From assembly GCA_900547965.1 (NCBI GenBank), contig URJE01000024.1, forward strand, positions 1 to 20,964: a stretch of DNA of 20,964 bases, given 5' to 3'. This document shows positions 1 to 7,816 of this stretch, piece by piece. The translations under genes were made by a program, and so were the position numbers. Origin of the DNA: an uncultured Eggerthella sp. (GTDB taxonomy: Bacteria > Actinomycetota > Coriobacteriia > Coriobacteriales > Eggerthellaceae). The notes beneath the pieces are model-generated. The model did not search any database. It worked only from the letters and a program-made list of their open reading frames with translations, and was not told where the DNA came from. The stretch's first letter is position 1. Each line of letters starts with the position of its first letter.

Positions 1-147
1 GTGTCAAACCGTATGGACCAGATTCCTTCGAAAGATTCTATGCCGGGTTCGCTCTATTCGGATCTTGCCAAGATCTACGAAAAAGCTGTACAGTTCCCCG
101 ATGGCGGCTCCATCACGATTATTGCCGTGACTACATTGTCCGGTGGT
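1..147 (+). pseudogene. Fragment of V-type ATP synthase subunit B fused to uvrA
   Basis: The first ~49 codons of the open frame entering the window do not resemble UvrA. The residues MDQIPSKDSMPGSLYSDLAK, followed by an IYEKA motif and GGSITII, match the stretch of bacterial/chlamydial V-type ATPase B subunits between the nucleotide-binding core and the conserved DITHPVPDNTGYITEG segment. In that family the next residues after ITxIxVTT are (L/M)(S/P)(G/S)(G/D)D. Here the frame runs on as TTLSGGEAQR, which is the UvrA signature. The switch lies in the shared TTLSGG codons (130-147). There is no Walker A motif and no C-terminal domain, so this piece cannot be a working ATPase subunit. The likeliest explanation is a metagenome assembly join through a short identical stretch; a real recombination event is possible but less likely. 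The frame is open at the window edge. Confidence 0.75.
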
Positions 148-504
148 GAGGCTCAGCGTGTGAAGTTGGCAAGCGAGCTTCAACGTCGCCAAACGGGCAA
201 AACCTTCTACATTCTCGATGAACCCACTACCGGCCTCCACTTTGATGATGTTCGTCAGTTGCTTGAGGTGCTGCAGCGTTTGGTGGACGCGGGGAACACC
301 GTGCTCGTTATCGAGCATAACCTCGACATCATCAAAGCCGCCGACTACGTGGTTGACCTTGGCCCTGAGGGCGGCGATCGCGGTGGCACCATCGTGGCGT
401 CTGGCACGCCCGAGGAAATCGCCGCGGTGCCCGAAAGCCACACGGGTCGTTTCTTGGCTCGTATCTTCGCCCAGAGCGAAGGCGGCCAAGGCGATCGTGG
501 CTAG
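130..504 (+). CDS. uvrA: UvrABC excision nuclease subunit A, C-terminal end (partial)
   Basis: UvrA is the DNA-damage-sensing ATPase of nucleotide excision repair. It dimerises, loads UvrB on damaged DNA and acts in the cytoplasm. Only the last ~120 residues are present. They hold the ABC signature LSGGEAQRVKLASEL, the Walker B/D-loop segment YILDEPTTGLHFDD, the switch histidine in VLVIEHNLDIIKAADY, and the typical tail DLGPEGGDRGGTIVASGTPEE ending TGRFL. A full UvrA is ~940 residues. The second zinc finger and the Walker A of the second ATPase domain should lie upstream but are replaced by V-ATPase sequence. The stop is at 502-504. The next gene starts 21 bp later, so the two are probably cotranscribed. 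Identity of this portion is certain; the 5' structure is doubtful. Confidence 0.93.
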   Translation, partial: TTLSGGEAQRVKLASELQRRQTGKTFYILDEPTTGLHFDDVRQLLEVLQRLVDAGNTVLVIEHNLDIIKAADYVVDLGPEGGDRGGTIVASGTPEEIAAVPESHTGRFLARIFAQSEGGQGDRG

Positions 505-525
505 CGTGGCGGAATCGGGCTCTCG

Positions 526-1293
526 ATGAAGAAAGTGTCACGTGAAAAAGCGGCGCTGGTAGTGTTTTTCCTGCTAGGGTTTTCTGTCCTTGCCATAGCC
601 ATTGCCTACATCTGCACCTTGGGCCATTCGTTGAATGTGGCTGCCAGCTCCATCGATGATGCTGCTGGAAGCTTGGATGGCTATACGGTGCTGGTGTACG
701 AGGGGACTGCTGAAAACCGGCGCGAAACAGTGGTTGACACTACAGGCGTGAAAGATGGCAAATTGATGCCACGCTCGCTCAACAAAGAATCAACCCAGAA
801 AAGCGAGGAAAAAAAGGACGAGCTCAGCGCTTCCCAGGCATCGGACGTTGCCAAGGAAGGGGAAGGCGAAAACTCAGTGTCGCTTTTTTCGCTACGTTGC
901 TCATATGTGGAAAAGCAGGCAAGCGTGATCGTGGTCGATGTTGCCGATTTGGGCCGGTACAACGAGCGTACCGTTGTACGTGCGGACGGCCGCACGTTCG
1001 GTTTCCTCTCTATCGATGAAGTAACGGCGCAGCAAAGCTATTTCGCCAAGCGCGTTGCCGACTACAAGGAACTTGGCGTTGACATGGTTGTGTGCGTAAC
1101 GAAGGATCTTTCGCTTCTGGATAATTACGCAGGTGCCACCATCGTCATATCGAGCCAAGACGAGGGCCTTTCTTCTCACGGCGCTTTGGTGAAAGGCGTG
1201 TTCTATGACGATGCGGCCATGGTGGGGCAGGTGGGAACCGTGCTGGTATCCCCTTCTCGGACCATTACGGCCAAGGACGTTTCTTCGCTCTAG
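526..1293 (+). CDS. Membrane-anchored protein of unknown function
   Basis: I do not recognise a named family. The 255-residue product starts with a basic stretch (MKKVSREK) and one strong hydrophobic segment at about residues 9-31, an uncleaved signal anchor that would place the rest outside the membrane. Residues ~80-115 are rich in Lys, Glu and Ser (low-complexity linker). The C-terminal half alternates beta strands and helices: VIVVDVADL, FGFLSIDEVTAQQSYFAK, LGVDMVVCVTKDLSLL, GATIVISSQDEGLSSHG, GTVLVSPS. This layout recalls the metallophosphatase/5'-nucleotidase fold, but the usual metal-binding Asp/His pattern is not evident, so it may be a degenerate relative; this is inference. It lies 21 bp behind uvrA with no terminator between them. 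The ATG at 526 has no good ribosome-binding site, so the start is uncertain by a few codons. Confidence 0.7.
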   Translation: MKKVSREKAALVVFFLLGFSVLAIAIAYICTLGHSLNVAASSIDDAAGSLDGYTVLVYEGTAENRRETVVDTTGVKDGKLMPRSLNKESTQKSEEKKDELSASQASDVAKEGEGENSVSLFSLRCSYVEKQASVIVVDVADLGRYNERTVVRADGRTFGFLSIDEVTAQQSYFAKRVADYKELGVDMVVCVTKDLSLLDNYAGATIVISSQDEGLSSHGALVKGVFYDDAAMVGQVGTVLVSPSRTITAKDVSSL

Positions 1294-1389
1294 AACGCAC
1301 GGATTTCCCGTTCGTGCCGCCTGACGACCGATGGGCGAATGAAAAAGAAAGAAGATTCATGCACCTTTCTGCGTTTTTTGCATTGTGAG

Positions 1390-1417
1390 TTACAACTGCA
1401 AAGTGATTTGTTATCAT
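1390..1417 (+). promoter_or_regulatory. Candidate promoter for tRNA-Leu (and perhaps tig)
   Basis: A -10-like TATCAT at 1412-1417 lies 16 bp behind a weak -35-like TTACAA at 1390-1395, about 48 bp before the tRNA. The match is moderate, and the placement is inferred from spacing to the tRNA. Confidence 0.35.
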
Positions 1418-1464
1418 AGCGAAGTTGTCGCCCTGGACGGGTGGCATACGTCGCGTACCAAAAT

Positions 1465-1550
1465 GCGGGTGTGGCGGAATTGGCAGACGCGCCAGGTTTA
1501 GGTTCTGGTGGGCAACCCCCGTGAAGGTTCGAGTCCTTTCACCCGCACCA
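1465..1550 (+). tRNA. tRNA-Leu, anticodon UAG
   Basis: This is an 86-nt class II tRNA. The acceptor stem GCGGGTG (1465-1471) pairs with CACCCGC (1540-1546), followed by discriminator A and an encoded CCA (1548-1550). The anticodon stem CCAGG (1492-1496) pairs with TCTGG and encloses the 7-nt loop TTTAGGT, giving anticodon TAG at 1499-1501, which reads CUA/CUN leucine codons. A long variable arm (TGGG...CCCC) and the T-loop GTTCGAG are present, as expected for leucine tRNA. The gene sits 40 bp before the tig start codon, so tRNA and tig may share a transcript. Confidence 0.96.
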
Positions 1551-1590
1551 TTTACGCGATTTAATGTTGTACCCAAGAAGGAGTTTATTC

Positions 1591-2919
1591 GTGAACATCA
1601 AAGTAGAGGCTCTCGAGAACAACCAAGTGAAGTTCAGCTTCGAGGTCGACGCTGACGATGTAGACGCACGCATCAAGCGTACGTATCGTCAGGTTGCCAA
1701 GCGCTACAGCTTCCCTGGCTTCCGCCCTGGCAAGGCTCCTCGTCCCGTTATCGACAACATCATGGGCGCTGATGCAGTACGCACCACCGTTACCGAGGAT
1801 CTTGTCAACGAGGTATACCCTCAGGCACTCGAAGAGAACAACATTGTGCCTCTGCAGCGTCCTGACTATCAGTACGAGCTCGAGCTTGTTGAAGACCACA
1901 AGCCCTTCAACTTCACCGCAACCGTTCAGGTTAAGCCCGAGTATGAGCTTTCCAGCTATGAGCCCGTTGAGGTAGAGGTTCCCACCTCCGAGGCCACTGA
2001 CGAAGAAATCGACGCTCAGATCGAAGAACTCCGTAGCTACTACCACGACTTCAAGGACGCCAACGCCAACACCAAGGTTAAGCCTGGCGAATTCGTGGAG
2101 CTCACTCTTTCTGCAACCGACGCAGAGGGCAACGACGTTCCTGCGCTTTCCGCCGACCATCGCCTGTACGAGCTTGGCCAGGGTGTATACCCTGAATCCT
2201 TCGACGCAGAGCTCATCGGCCTGAAGAAGGGTGCAGAAAAGTCCTTCGACCTCGATCTCTCCGAGGACACCTCTGCTGTTGCTTCTTCTCTCGAGAAGAA
2301 GGGCATGTTCCACTTCGACGTCAAGATCGACGTTATCAAGAAGAAGATCGTTCCTGAGGTTACCGAGGAATGGGCAAAGGAAACCTTCGGCTTCGAGGGC
2401 CTCGAAGACATGCGCAGCAAGATCGCTGAAAGCATTAAGACCCAGAAGGGCTCCAGCATGGTTCGCCGCAAGGAGAACGAATGCCTTATCGCTCTCGGCA
2501 GCCGCCTCGAAGGCGAGCTTCCCGAGGCAATGCTTGAGCGCGAAGAGACCAACCTGCTCCAGAACTTCTATGGCCAGCTGTCCAGCATGGGCTTGACCTT
2601 CGACAAGTACCTCACCGCTATGGACATCACCGCCGACCAGTTCAAGGAAGACAACAAGAAGCAGGCTGCTGACGTTGTACGTCAGGATCTCGCTCTTGAT
2701 GCTTGGGCACGTCATTTCGATATGAAGGCAACTGAGGAAGACGTGCATAACGAGTTTGCTCAGGCTGATCTCGATGATCCCGAGCTCATCGAGAACGAAT
2801 GGCGCAAGGAAGGCCGTCTGCCCATGATCCGCGAAAGCATCGTTCGTGCAAACGCACTGCGCGATGTTATCGCTCAGGCCAAGGTTACCGAGGTTGAAGA
2901 AACCAAGGAAGCTGAATAG
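1591..2919 (+). CDS. tig: Trigger factor, ribosome-bound chaperone/prolyl isomerase
   Basis: Trigger factor binds next to the ribosomal exit tunnel, holds nascent chains and catalyses cis/trans prolyl isomerisation. The 442-residue length is close to the usual ~430-450. The N-terminal ribosome-binding signature GFRPGKAP is at residues 43-50. An FKBP-like domain follows (about 150-245: PGEFVELTLSATD ... YPESFDAELIGLKKGAEKSF), then the long helical C-terminal arms. I chose the GTG at 1591 because an AAGAAGGAG ribosome-binding site (1575-1583) lies 7 bp upstream and the product then begins MNIKVEALENN, as in the family. The ATG at 1564 has no such site. It is followed by the ClpP/ClpX protease genes, the classical tig-clpP-clpX order linking folding and degradation. 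Confidence 0.97.
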   Translation: MNIKVEALENNQVKFSFEVDADDVDARIKRTYRQVAKRYSFPGFRPGKAPRPVIDNIMGADAVRTTVTEDLVNEVYPQALEENNIVPLQRPDYQYELELVEDHKPFNFTATVQVKPEYELSSYEPVEVEVPTSEATDEEIDAQIEELRSYYHDFKDANANTKVKPGEFVELTLSATDAEGNDVPALSADHRLYELGQGVYPESFDAELIGLKKGAEKSFDLDLSEDTSAVASSLEKKGMFHFDVKIDVIKKKIVPEVTEEWAKETFGFEGLEDMRSKIAESIKTQKGSSMVRRKENECLIALGSRLEGELPEAMLEREETNLLQNFYGQLSSMGLTFDKYLTAMDITADQFKEDNKKQAADVVRQDLALDAWARHFDMKATEEDVHNEFAQADLDDPELIENEWRKEGRLPMIRESIVRANALRDVIAQAKVTEVEETKEAE

Positions 2920-2962
2920 GACCAACAGAGCTTCTGCTCGTCCTTGATACTTTAGTAACGCG

Positions 2963-2997
2963 GGGGCAGCTGTCGCTTAGGCGATGGTTGCCCCTTT
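2963..2997 (+). terminator. Candidate terminator after tig
   Basis: A continuous 14-bp stem (2963-2976 with 2981-2994, including several G-T pairs) closes on the loop TTAG and is followed by only three Ts. The hairpin is strong but the T tract is weak, so it may only reduce read-through into clpP. Confidence 0.5.
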
Positions 2998-3012
2998 GAT
3001 CCATAAAAGCCT

Positions 3013-3028
3013 TGTCGCGTTAGCGACA
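3013..3028. promoter_or_regulatory. Perfect inverted repeat in the clpP upstream region
   Basis: TGTCGC-GTTA-GCGACA is a perfect 6-4-6 inverted repeat, 22 bp before the clpP start codon and not followed by Ts. It could be a repressor/activator site for the clp operon or an mRNA hairpin near the ribosome-binding site. It resembles the CGC/GCG core of actinobacterial ClgR sites, but the spacer is one base shorter than the form I recall, so I do not assign it. Confidence 0.35.
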
Positions 3029-3050
3029 TGAATGAGTGAAAGAGGTATCC

Positions 3051-3686
3051 ATGTTCATAAACCCCACTCAATCAGCCCTCGTGCCATACGTTGTGGAGCA
3101 GTCGCCCCGCGGTGAGCGCAGCTATGATATCTATTCCCGTTTGCTCAACGAGCGCATCGTTTTCCTGGGCGAGCCCATTGACGATGCCGTTGCGAATACG
3201 GTAGTTGCGCAGCTTCTGCACTTGGAATCGGTTGACCCCGATAAGGATATCTCGCTCTACATCAATTCTCCCGGAGGCTCTGTTTCTGCTGGTCTTGCCA
3301 TCTATGACACCATGCAGTACATCAAATGTGATGTTTCCACCATTTGCATGGGGCTCGCTGCGTCTATGGGCTCTGTTCTGCTTACCGCTGGTGCTCCTGG
3401 CAAGCGTATTATCTTGCCAAATGCGCAGGTAATGATCCATCAGCCTATGGGTGGTTCTGGAGAGCGCACGCAGCAGACCGATTTCCAGATCTTGGCAACC
3501 GAGATGAAGAAAACCCGTGATCGTCTCGAGGGCATTATCGCCAAGCACTGCGGTCAGCCTGTGGAGCGCGTTCATGCCGACTCCGAGCGCGACAATTGGA
3601 TGACGGCGGAAGAGGCTTGCGCCTATGGCTTGGTAGACAAGGTTGTTGCATCCCGCTTCGCCTCTGACGAAAAGAAAGCAGAGTAA
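3051..3686 (+). CDS. clpP: ATP-dependent Clp protease proteolytic subunit
   Basis: ClpP forms the barrel-shaped serine peptidase that degrades proteins unfolded and fed in by ClpX or other Clp ATPases. From the chosen start the product has 211 residues. The catalytic triad is visible: Ser105 in AASMGS, His130 in MIHQPMGG and Asp181 in SERDNWM; the oxyanion-loop motif INSPGGSVSAGLAIYD is also intact. I chose ATG 3051 because AGAGG (3041-3045) is properly spaced, while the in-frame GTG at 3036 would only add MKEVS. The N-terminus (LVPYVVEQSPRGERSYDIYSRLL) is that of mature ClpP with almost no propeptide. clpX begins 6 bp after the stop, so the two form one operon. Confidence 0.98.
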   Translation: MFINPTQSALVPYVVEQSPRGERSYDIYSRLLNERIVFLGEPIDDAVANTVVAQLLHLESVDPDKDISLYINSPGGSVSAGLAIYDTMQYIKCDVSTICMGLAASMGSVLLTAGAPGKRIILPNAQVMIHQPMGGSGERTQQTDFQILATEMKKTRDRLEGIIAKHCGQPVERVHADSERDNWMTAEEACAYGLVDKVVASRFASDEKKAE

Positions 3687-3692
3687 GTTAGA

Positions 3693-5042
3693 ATGACCGA
3701 TCAGACGGGATCCGTTCCCCCTGCACGCGAAGACATCCGTTGTACCTTTTGCGGAAAGACGCCCGATCAGGTTAATGCCATGATCTCTGGTCCTGATGGC
3801 ATCTTCATCTGCGATGAGTGCATTTCTCTTTCCGCAGAGGCCATGATGGCCGATCTGAATCTGCGCGGGCTCGAATCGGATGCGCTGAATCATGTGCTTC
3901 AGGTTACCGCAGATGTCGATGACGATGATCACTCCGACAGCGGCGTTCCTGTTCTCGAGAACCTTCCTACGCCCCGCGAGCTCTTCGAGCAGCTGTCGGA
4001 GCATGTTGTAGGTCAGGAAGAGGCAAAGCGCGCACTTTCCGTTGCGGTGTACAACCATTACAAGCGCGTTAGCCTGGGAGAGGCTGCGGATAGTGGTGAT
4101 GTTGAGCTTGCAAAGAGCAACATCATGCTTCTTGGCCCTACCGGTTCGGGCAAAACACTGCTGGCTCAGACGCTTGCCCGTACCCTCAAGGTTCCTTTTG
4201 CCATTGCTGACGCCACAACGTTGACGGAAGCGGGCTATGTTGGCGAAGATGTTGAGAACATCCTGCTGAAGCTTATTACCGCAGCTGATTTTGATATTCC
4301 ACGCGCCGAAGTCGGCATCGTTTATATCGACGAGATTGATAAAGTTGCTCGCAAGGCTGAAAATCTCTCCATCACTCGCGACGTGTCGGGTGAGGGCGTT
4401 CAGCAGGCGCTGTTGAAGATCGTGGAAGGCTGCGAGGCATCGGTTCCTCCTCAAGGTGGCCGCAAGCACCCCCAGCAAGAGCTCATTCACATTGACACGA
4501 CCAACATCCTGTTCATCTTGGGTGGAGCTTTTGTTGGTTTGCCCGACATCATCGCTGAGCGTGTTGGCAAGACCAATATCGGTTTCGGCTCCGACATGCC
4601 TGAATCGAAGCGCGCCGCCGATGCGGAGCTGCTTACTCAGGTGCTGCCGGAAGATTTGCATAAGTTCGGCATGATCCCCGAGTTTGTTGGCCGCATCCCC
4701 GTTGTCACTGCTCTCAAGGAGCTTTCCGAGGAAGATCTCGTGCGCGTTCTCACCGAACCCAAGAATGCCCTAGTCAAGCAGTACACCGTGATGTTCAAAT
4801 ACGAAGATTCCGATCTGGTATTCGAGGATGATGCGCTTACCGCTATTGCGGAGCGAGCAATCGAACATCAGACGGGTGCACGTGGTTTGCGTAGCATCTG
4901 CGAAAAGGCATTGATGGACGTTATGTATGAACTCCCCGAACATGAGGGACATACCCGCGTTGTCATTCGCCGTAGCGACATCGAGGGAATCACAAAGCCT
5001 GTTATCGAGCAGGTAAGTGCCGAATTGGTGGATACTGAATAA
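3693..5042 (+). CDS. clpX: ATP-dependent Clp protease ATP-binding subunit ClpX
   Basis: ClpX is the AAA+ unfoldase hexamer that recognises tagged substrates and translocates them into ClpP. The product has 449 residues. The N-terminal zinc-binding domain has Cys17, Cys20, Cys40 and Cys43. The AAA+ core has Walker A GPTGSGKT (148-155), the pore loop GYVG (181-184), Walker B VYIDEID (210-216), the RKH loop (257-259), the ClpP-docking IGF loop (296-298), the arginine-finger region FVGRIP (331-336) and sensor 2 GARGLR (395-400). An acidic stretch (VDDDDHSD, ~75-82) links the zinc domain to the ATPase. All catalytic elements are present. It lies 6 bp behind clpP, consistent with coupled production of the two partners. 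Confidence 0.98.
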   Translation: MTDQTGSVPPAREDIRCTFCGKTPDQVNAMISGPDGIFICDECISLSAEAMMADLNLRGLESDALNHVLQVTADVDDDDHSDSGVPVLENLPTPRELFEQLSEHVVGQEEAKRALSVAVYNHYKRVSLGEAADSGDVELAKSNIMLLGPTGSGKTLLAQTLARTLKVPFAIADATTLTEAGYVGEDVENILLKLITAADFDIPRAEVGIVYIDEIDKVARKAENLSITRDVSGEGVQQALLKIVEGCEASVPPQGGRKHPQQELIHIDTTNILFILGGAFVGLPDIIAERVGKTNIGFGSDMPESKRAADAELLTQVLPEDLHKFGMIPEFVGRIPVVTALKELSEEDLVRVLTEPKNALVKQYTVMFKYEDSDLVFEDDALTAIAERAIEHQTGARGLRSICEKALMDVMYELPEHEGHTRVVIRRSDIEGITKPVIEQVSAELVDTE

Positions 5043-5059
5043 AGAATTATCTCCTATTG

Positions 5060-5101
5060 CCGTCGCATTCCTGCTTGTTCAGGGTTGATGCGGCGGCTTT
5101 T
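5060..5101 (+). terminator. Candidate terminator after clpX
   Basis: A 10-bp stem GCCGTCGCAT / ATGCGGCGGC (5060-5069 with 5089-5098, one G-T pair) encloses a loop that itself has a small CCTG/CAGG helix. Three Ts follow. It is a strong hairpin with a short T tract. It separates the clp operon from valS, for which TTGGAC (5100-5105) and CACAAT 16 bp later are a possible promoter. Confidence 0.5.
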
Positions 5102-5150
5102 GGACTGTTTACTGGAATTAACACAATCTGACATTTTGGAAGGAAAAGGC

Positions 5151-7814
5151 ATGGCATCTGATAAAAAGGCAGAGCAGTCTTATCAAGACTGGGAAAAGCC
5201 GCTTTTCGACGCCTGGAAAGAGAAGGGGTACTTTGGTCGTACGCCCGGTTTCGGCAAGAACGGTGCAGACACCTACACCATCGTTATCCCTCCGCCGAAC
5301 GTAACCGGTATGCTGCATATGGGCCACGCCTTGAACGACACCATCCAAGACACCTGCATCCGTCGTGCTCGCATGCAGGGGTATCAGGCTCGTTGGATTC
5401 TCGGAACCGACCATGCGGGTATTGCCACCCAGACCAAGGTGGACAAAAAGCTCGCTGAAGAAGGCATCTCTCGACTCGAAATCGGTCGCGAGAAGTTTAT
5501 TGATGCCTGCTGGGATTGGCGCGAAGATTATGGCAACACCATCGTGAAGCAGATTGCTGGCATGGGATGCTCGTGCGATTACGATGACGAGAAATTCACC
5601 ATGTCGCCTGAATACGCCAATGCTGTTCGCAAGGTGTTCTGCGATTGGTATCACGATGACCTTATTTACAAGGGTCGTCGTATTGTGAATTGGTGCCCCT
5701 CTTGCACAACCGCTATTGCCGACGATGAGGCTGAATATGTAGATGAAAAGGGCCATCTGTGGTACCTGCGTTATCCGCTTTCCGAACCAGTTGATGGAAT
5801 GGAATATGTGGTTGTTGCTACCACCCGTCCTGAAACCATGCTGGGTGATACCGGTGTTGCGGTAAGCCCTAAAGACGAGCGGTATAAGCATCTTGTTGGC
5901 AAGACGATCGATCTTCCTATCGTGGGTCGTAAGATTCCGATTTTTGCCGACTACTACGTTGACTCCGAGTTCGGTACTGGCTGCGTGAAAACCACTCCTG
6001 CCCACGACCCGAACGACTACGCCATGGGTCAACGTAACAACCTTGAGCAGATCAATATTTTCGATGAGCACGCTATCGTCGTTGAAGGCTATGGCAAATT
6101 CAGCGGCATGACACGCGACGAGGCTCGTGAAGCCGTTGTTGCGGAATTTGAGGCTTTGGGTCTTCTCGATCATGTTGAAGATCATGATCATTCCGTTATG
6201 ACGTGCTATCGCTGCCACACCAAGCTCGAGCCCTGGCTGTCGGAGCAGTGGTTCGTTGCAGTTGACCGCTTGAAGAAGCGTGCTGCCGAAGTGGTGGAAA
6301 ATGGCGAAATTCAATTCCACCCTGCACGTTGGAAGCAGGTCTATCTCGATTGGCTTGAAAACCTGAAGGATTGGTGCATTTCCCGCCAGCTCTGGTGGGG
6401 TCACCGCATCCCGATGTTCTACTGCGATTCCTGTGGCTGGGAAGACGCTCTGATGGAAGATACCGAGGTTTGCCCAAAGTGCGGCGGCCATGTTCATCAG
6501 GACGAAGACGTTCTTGACACCTGGTTCTCCTCGCAGTTGTGGCCTTTCGCCACGCAGGGTTGGCCGGAAAACCCCGACGAGCTGAAGCCCACTTACCCAA
6601 CGCAGATGCTTTCCACTGCTCGCGACATCATGGGCTTGTGGGTTGCGCGTATGGTAATGTCCTCGCTCTACTTTACTGATCAGATCCCGTTCAAGGACGT
6701 CATTATTCATCCCACGGTTATGGCTGCTGACGGCAAGCCGATGTCGAAGAGCCGTGGCAATGGCGTGGATCCCCTGAAGTTGATGCAGGACTACGGTGCT
6801 GACGGCATGCGTTTCGGTTTGCTCATGCAGGTTACCGGTGCCCAGGATTTGAAGTTCAATGAGAACAAGTTGGTAAGCAGCCGCAACTTTGCCAACAAGG
6901 TCCGCAATGCTGCTCGCTTTGTGAATATGAACCTGGACGGCTTCGTTCCCGGTGAACCTGAGCCTAAGACAGAGGCAGATCGCTGGATGTTCTCGCGTCT
7001 AGCCCGCTTGGTTCGTTCCCTCGATGCCGCATACGATGGCTTTGAGTTCGCTGATGTCGCTCGAGAGCTGTATGCGTTCTTCTGGAATGAATTCTGCGAT
7101 TGGTATATCGAGCTTTCGAAGGCTCGCCTGAATGCTGGTGGCGAAGAACGCGCTGTTATGCAGCGAAATCTGGTGTTTGTTCTTGATACCGCTCTGCGTC
7201 TGCTTCATCCCGCGATGCCTTTTGTAACCGAGCAGATCTATCAGGAGCTTCCGGGCGAAAAGGAAGCACCGTATCTGATGGTTGCATCGTGGCCCGATGC
7301 CGACAAGCTGGAAAAGTACATCGACCCCGAGGCCGAGCAGGTTATCACCATGGTTACCCAGGTTGTTTCTGGCATTCGCTCCATTCGCGCTCGCTACGGA
7401 ATTTCTCCCCGTGCGGAGCTTGAAGTAGCAGTTAAGGCTCAAGACGATGCGGCAGCAAGCCTCTTCGAGAGCCAGGTGCAGTTGATTTCCACCTTGGCGA
7501 ATACCAAGGTATCCGCAGTATCCGTTGACGCGGCACGCCCCGATGAATCTAGCGTGTGCCTCGCCGATGGGGTGGAAGCCTATGTGATCCTGTCCGGTTT
7601 GGTCGACTTCGACAAGGAGCGTGCTCGCTTGGAGAAGGAGATCGGCAAACTGGAAAAGGATTTCACCAAGTTTGACAAGAAGCTTTCCAATCCGGGCTTC
7701 CTTTCCAAGGCGGCTCCTGAGGTTGTAGAGAAGGACCGTGCGAAGCTTGTCGACATCACCGACCGCCTTACGCGTTTGCGTGCTGAGCTTGCTGAGATTT
7801 CCCAGGAGGGATAA
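5151..7814 (+). CDS. valS: Valine--tRNA ligase
   Basis: ValRS is a class Ia synthetase that charges tRNA-Val and edits mischarged threonine. The product has 887 residues from ATG 5151, chosen for its AAGGA site 6 bp upstream; the track-length start at 5085 lies inside the clpX terminator hairpin. The HIGH motif is HMGH (56-59) within PPPNVTGMLHMGHAL, and the KMSKS motif is PMSKS (530-534) within GKPMSKSRGNGVDP. The editing (CP1) domain includes TTRPETMLGDTGVAV and the TTPAHDPNDYAMG stretch. Two Cys pairs, C425/C428 and C441/C444, form a likely structural zinc knuckle, and C182/C185 a further CPSC pair. The anticodon-binding helical domain is followed by the C-terminal coiled coil (~820-885, rich in Lys/Glu/Arg) that contacts tRNA. 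A small membrane protein gene follows after 2 bp. No T-box leader is visible upstream. Confidence 0.98.
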   Translation: MASDKKAEQSYQDWEKPLFDAWKEKGYFGRTPGFGKNGADTYTIVIPPPNVTGMLHMGHALNDTIQDTCIRRARMQGYQARWILGTDHAGIATQTKVDKKLAEEGISRLEIGREKFIDACWDWREDYGNTIVKQIAGMGCSCDYDDEKFTMSPEYANAVRKVFCDWYHDDLIYKGRRIVNWCPSCTTAIADDEAEYVDEKGHLWYLRYPLSEPVDGMEYVVVATTRPETMLGDTGVAVSPKDERYKHLVGKTIDLPIVGRKIPIFADYYVDSEFGTGCVKTTPAHDPNDYAMGQRNNLEQINIFDEHAIVVEGYGKFSGMTRDEAREAVVAEFEALGLLDHVEDHDHSVMTCYRCHTKLEPWLSEQWFVAVDRLKKRAAEVVENGEIQFHPARWKQVYLDWLENLKDWCISRQLWWGHRIPMFYCDSCGWEDALMEDTEVCPKCGGHVHQDEDVLDTWFSSQLWPFATQGWPENPDELKPTYPTQMLSTARDIMGLWVARMVMSSLYFTDQIPFKDVIIHPTVMAADGKPMSKSRGNGVDPLKLMQDYGADGMRFGLLMQVTGAQDLKFNENKLVSSRNFANKVRNAARFVNMNLDGFVPGEPEPKTEADRWMFSRLARLVRSLDAAYDGFEFADVARELYAFFWNEFCDWYIELSKARLNAGGEERAVMQRNLVFVLDTALRLLHPAMPFVTEQIYQELPGEKEAPYLMVASWPDADKLEKYIDPEAEQVITMVTQVVSGIRSIRARYGISPRAELEVAVKAQDDAAASLFESQVQLISTLANTKVSAVSVDAARPDESSVCLADGVEAYVILSGLVDFDKERARLEKEIGKLEKDFTKFDKKLSNPGFLSKAAPEVVEKDRAKLVDITDRLTRLRAELAEISQEG

Positions 7815-7816
7815 TC

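Noticed and set aside
1585..2925. Long open frame (446 codons) on the - strand opposite tig
   Set aside because: It mirrors the tig codon bias, has no ribosome-binding site or family features, and tig is certain. The same applies to - strand frames opposite clpPX (3072-4661), valS (5118-6710), thrS (8275-9684), ilvD (15781-17247), ilvB (17424-19313) and ilvC (19834-20940).
5043..5150. T-box leader for valS
   Set aside because: The 108-bp gap is too short and contains the clpX terminator hairpin and a promoter candidate, with no Stem I or T-box sequence.
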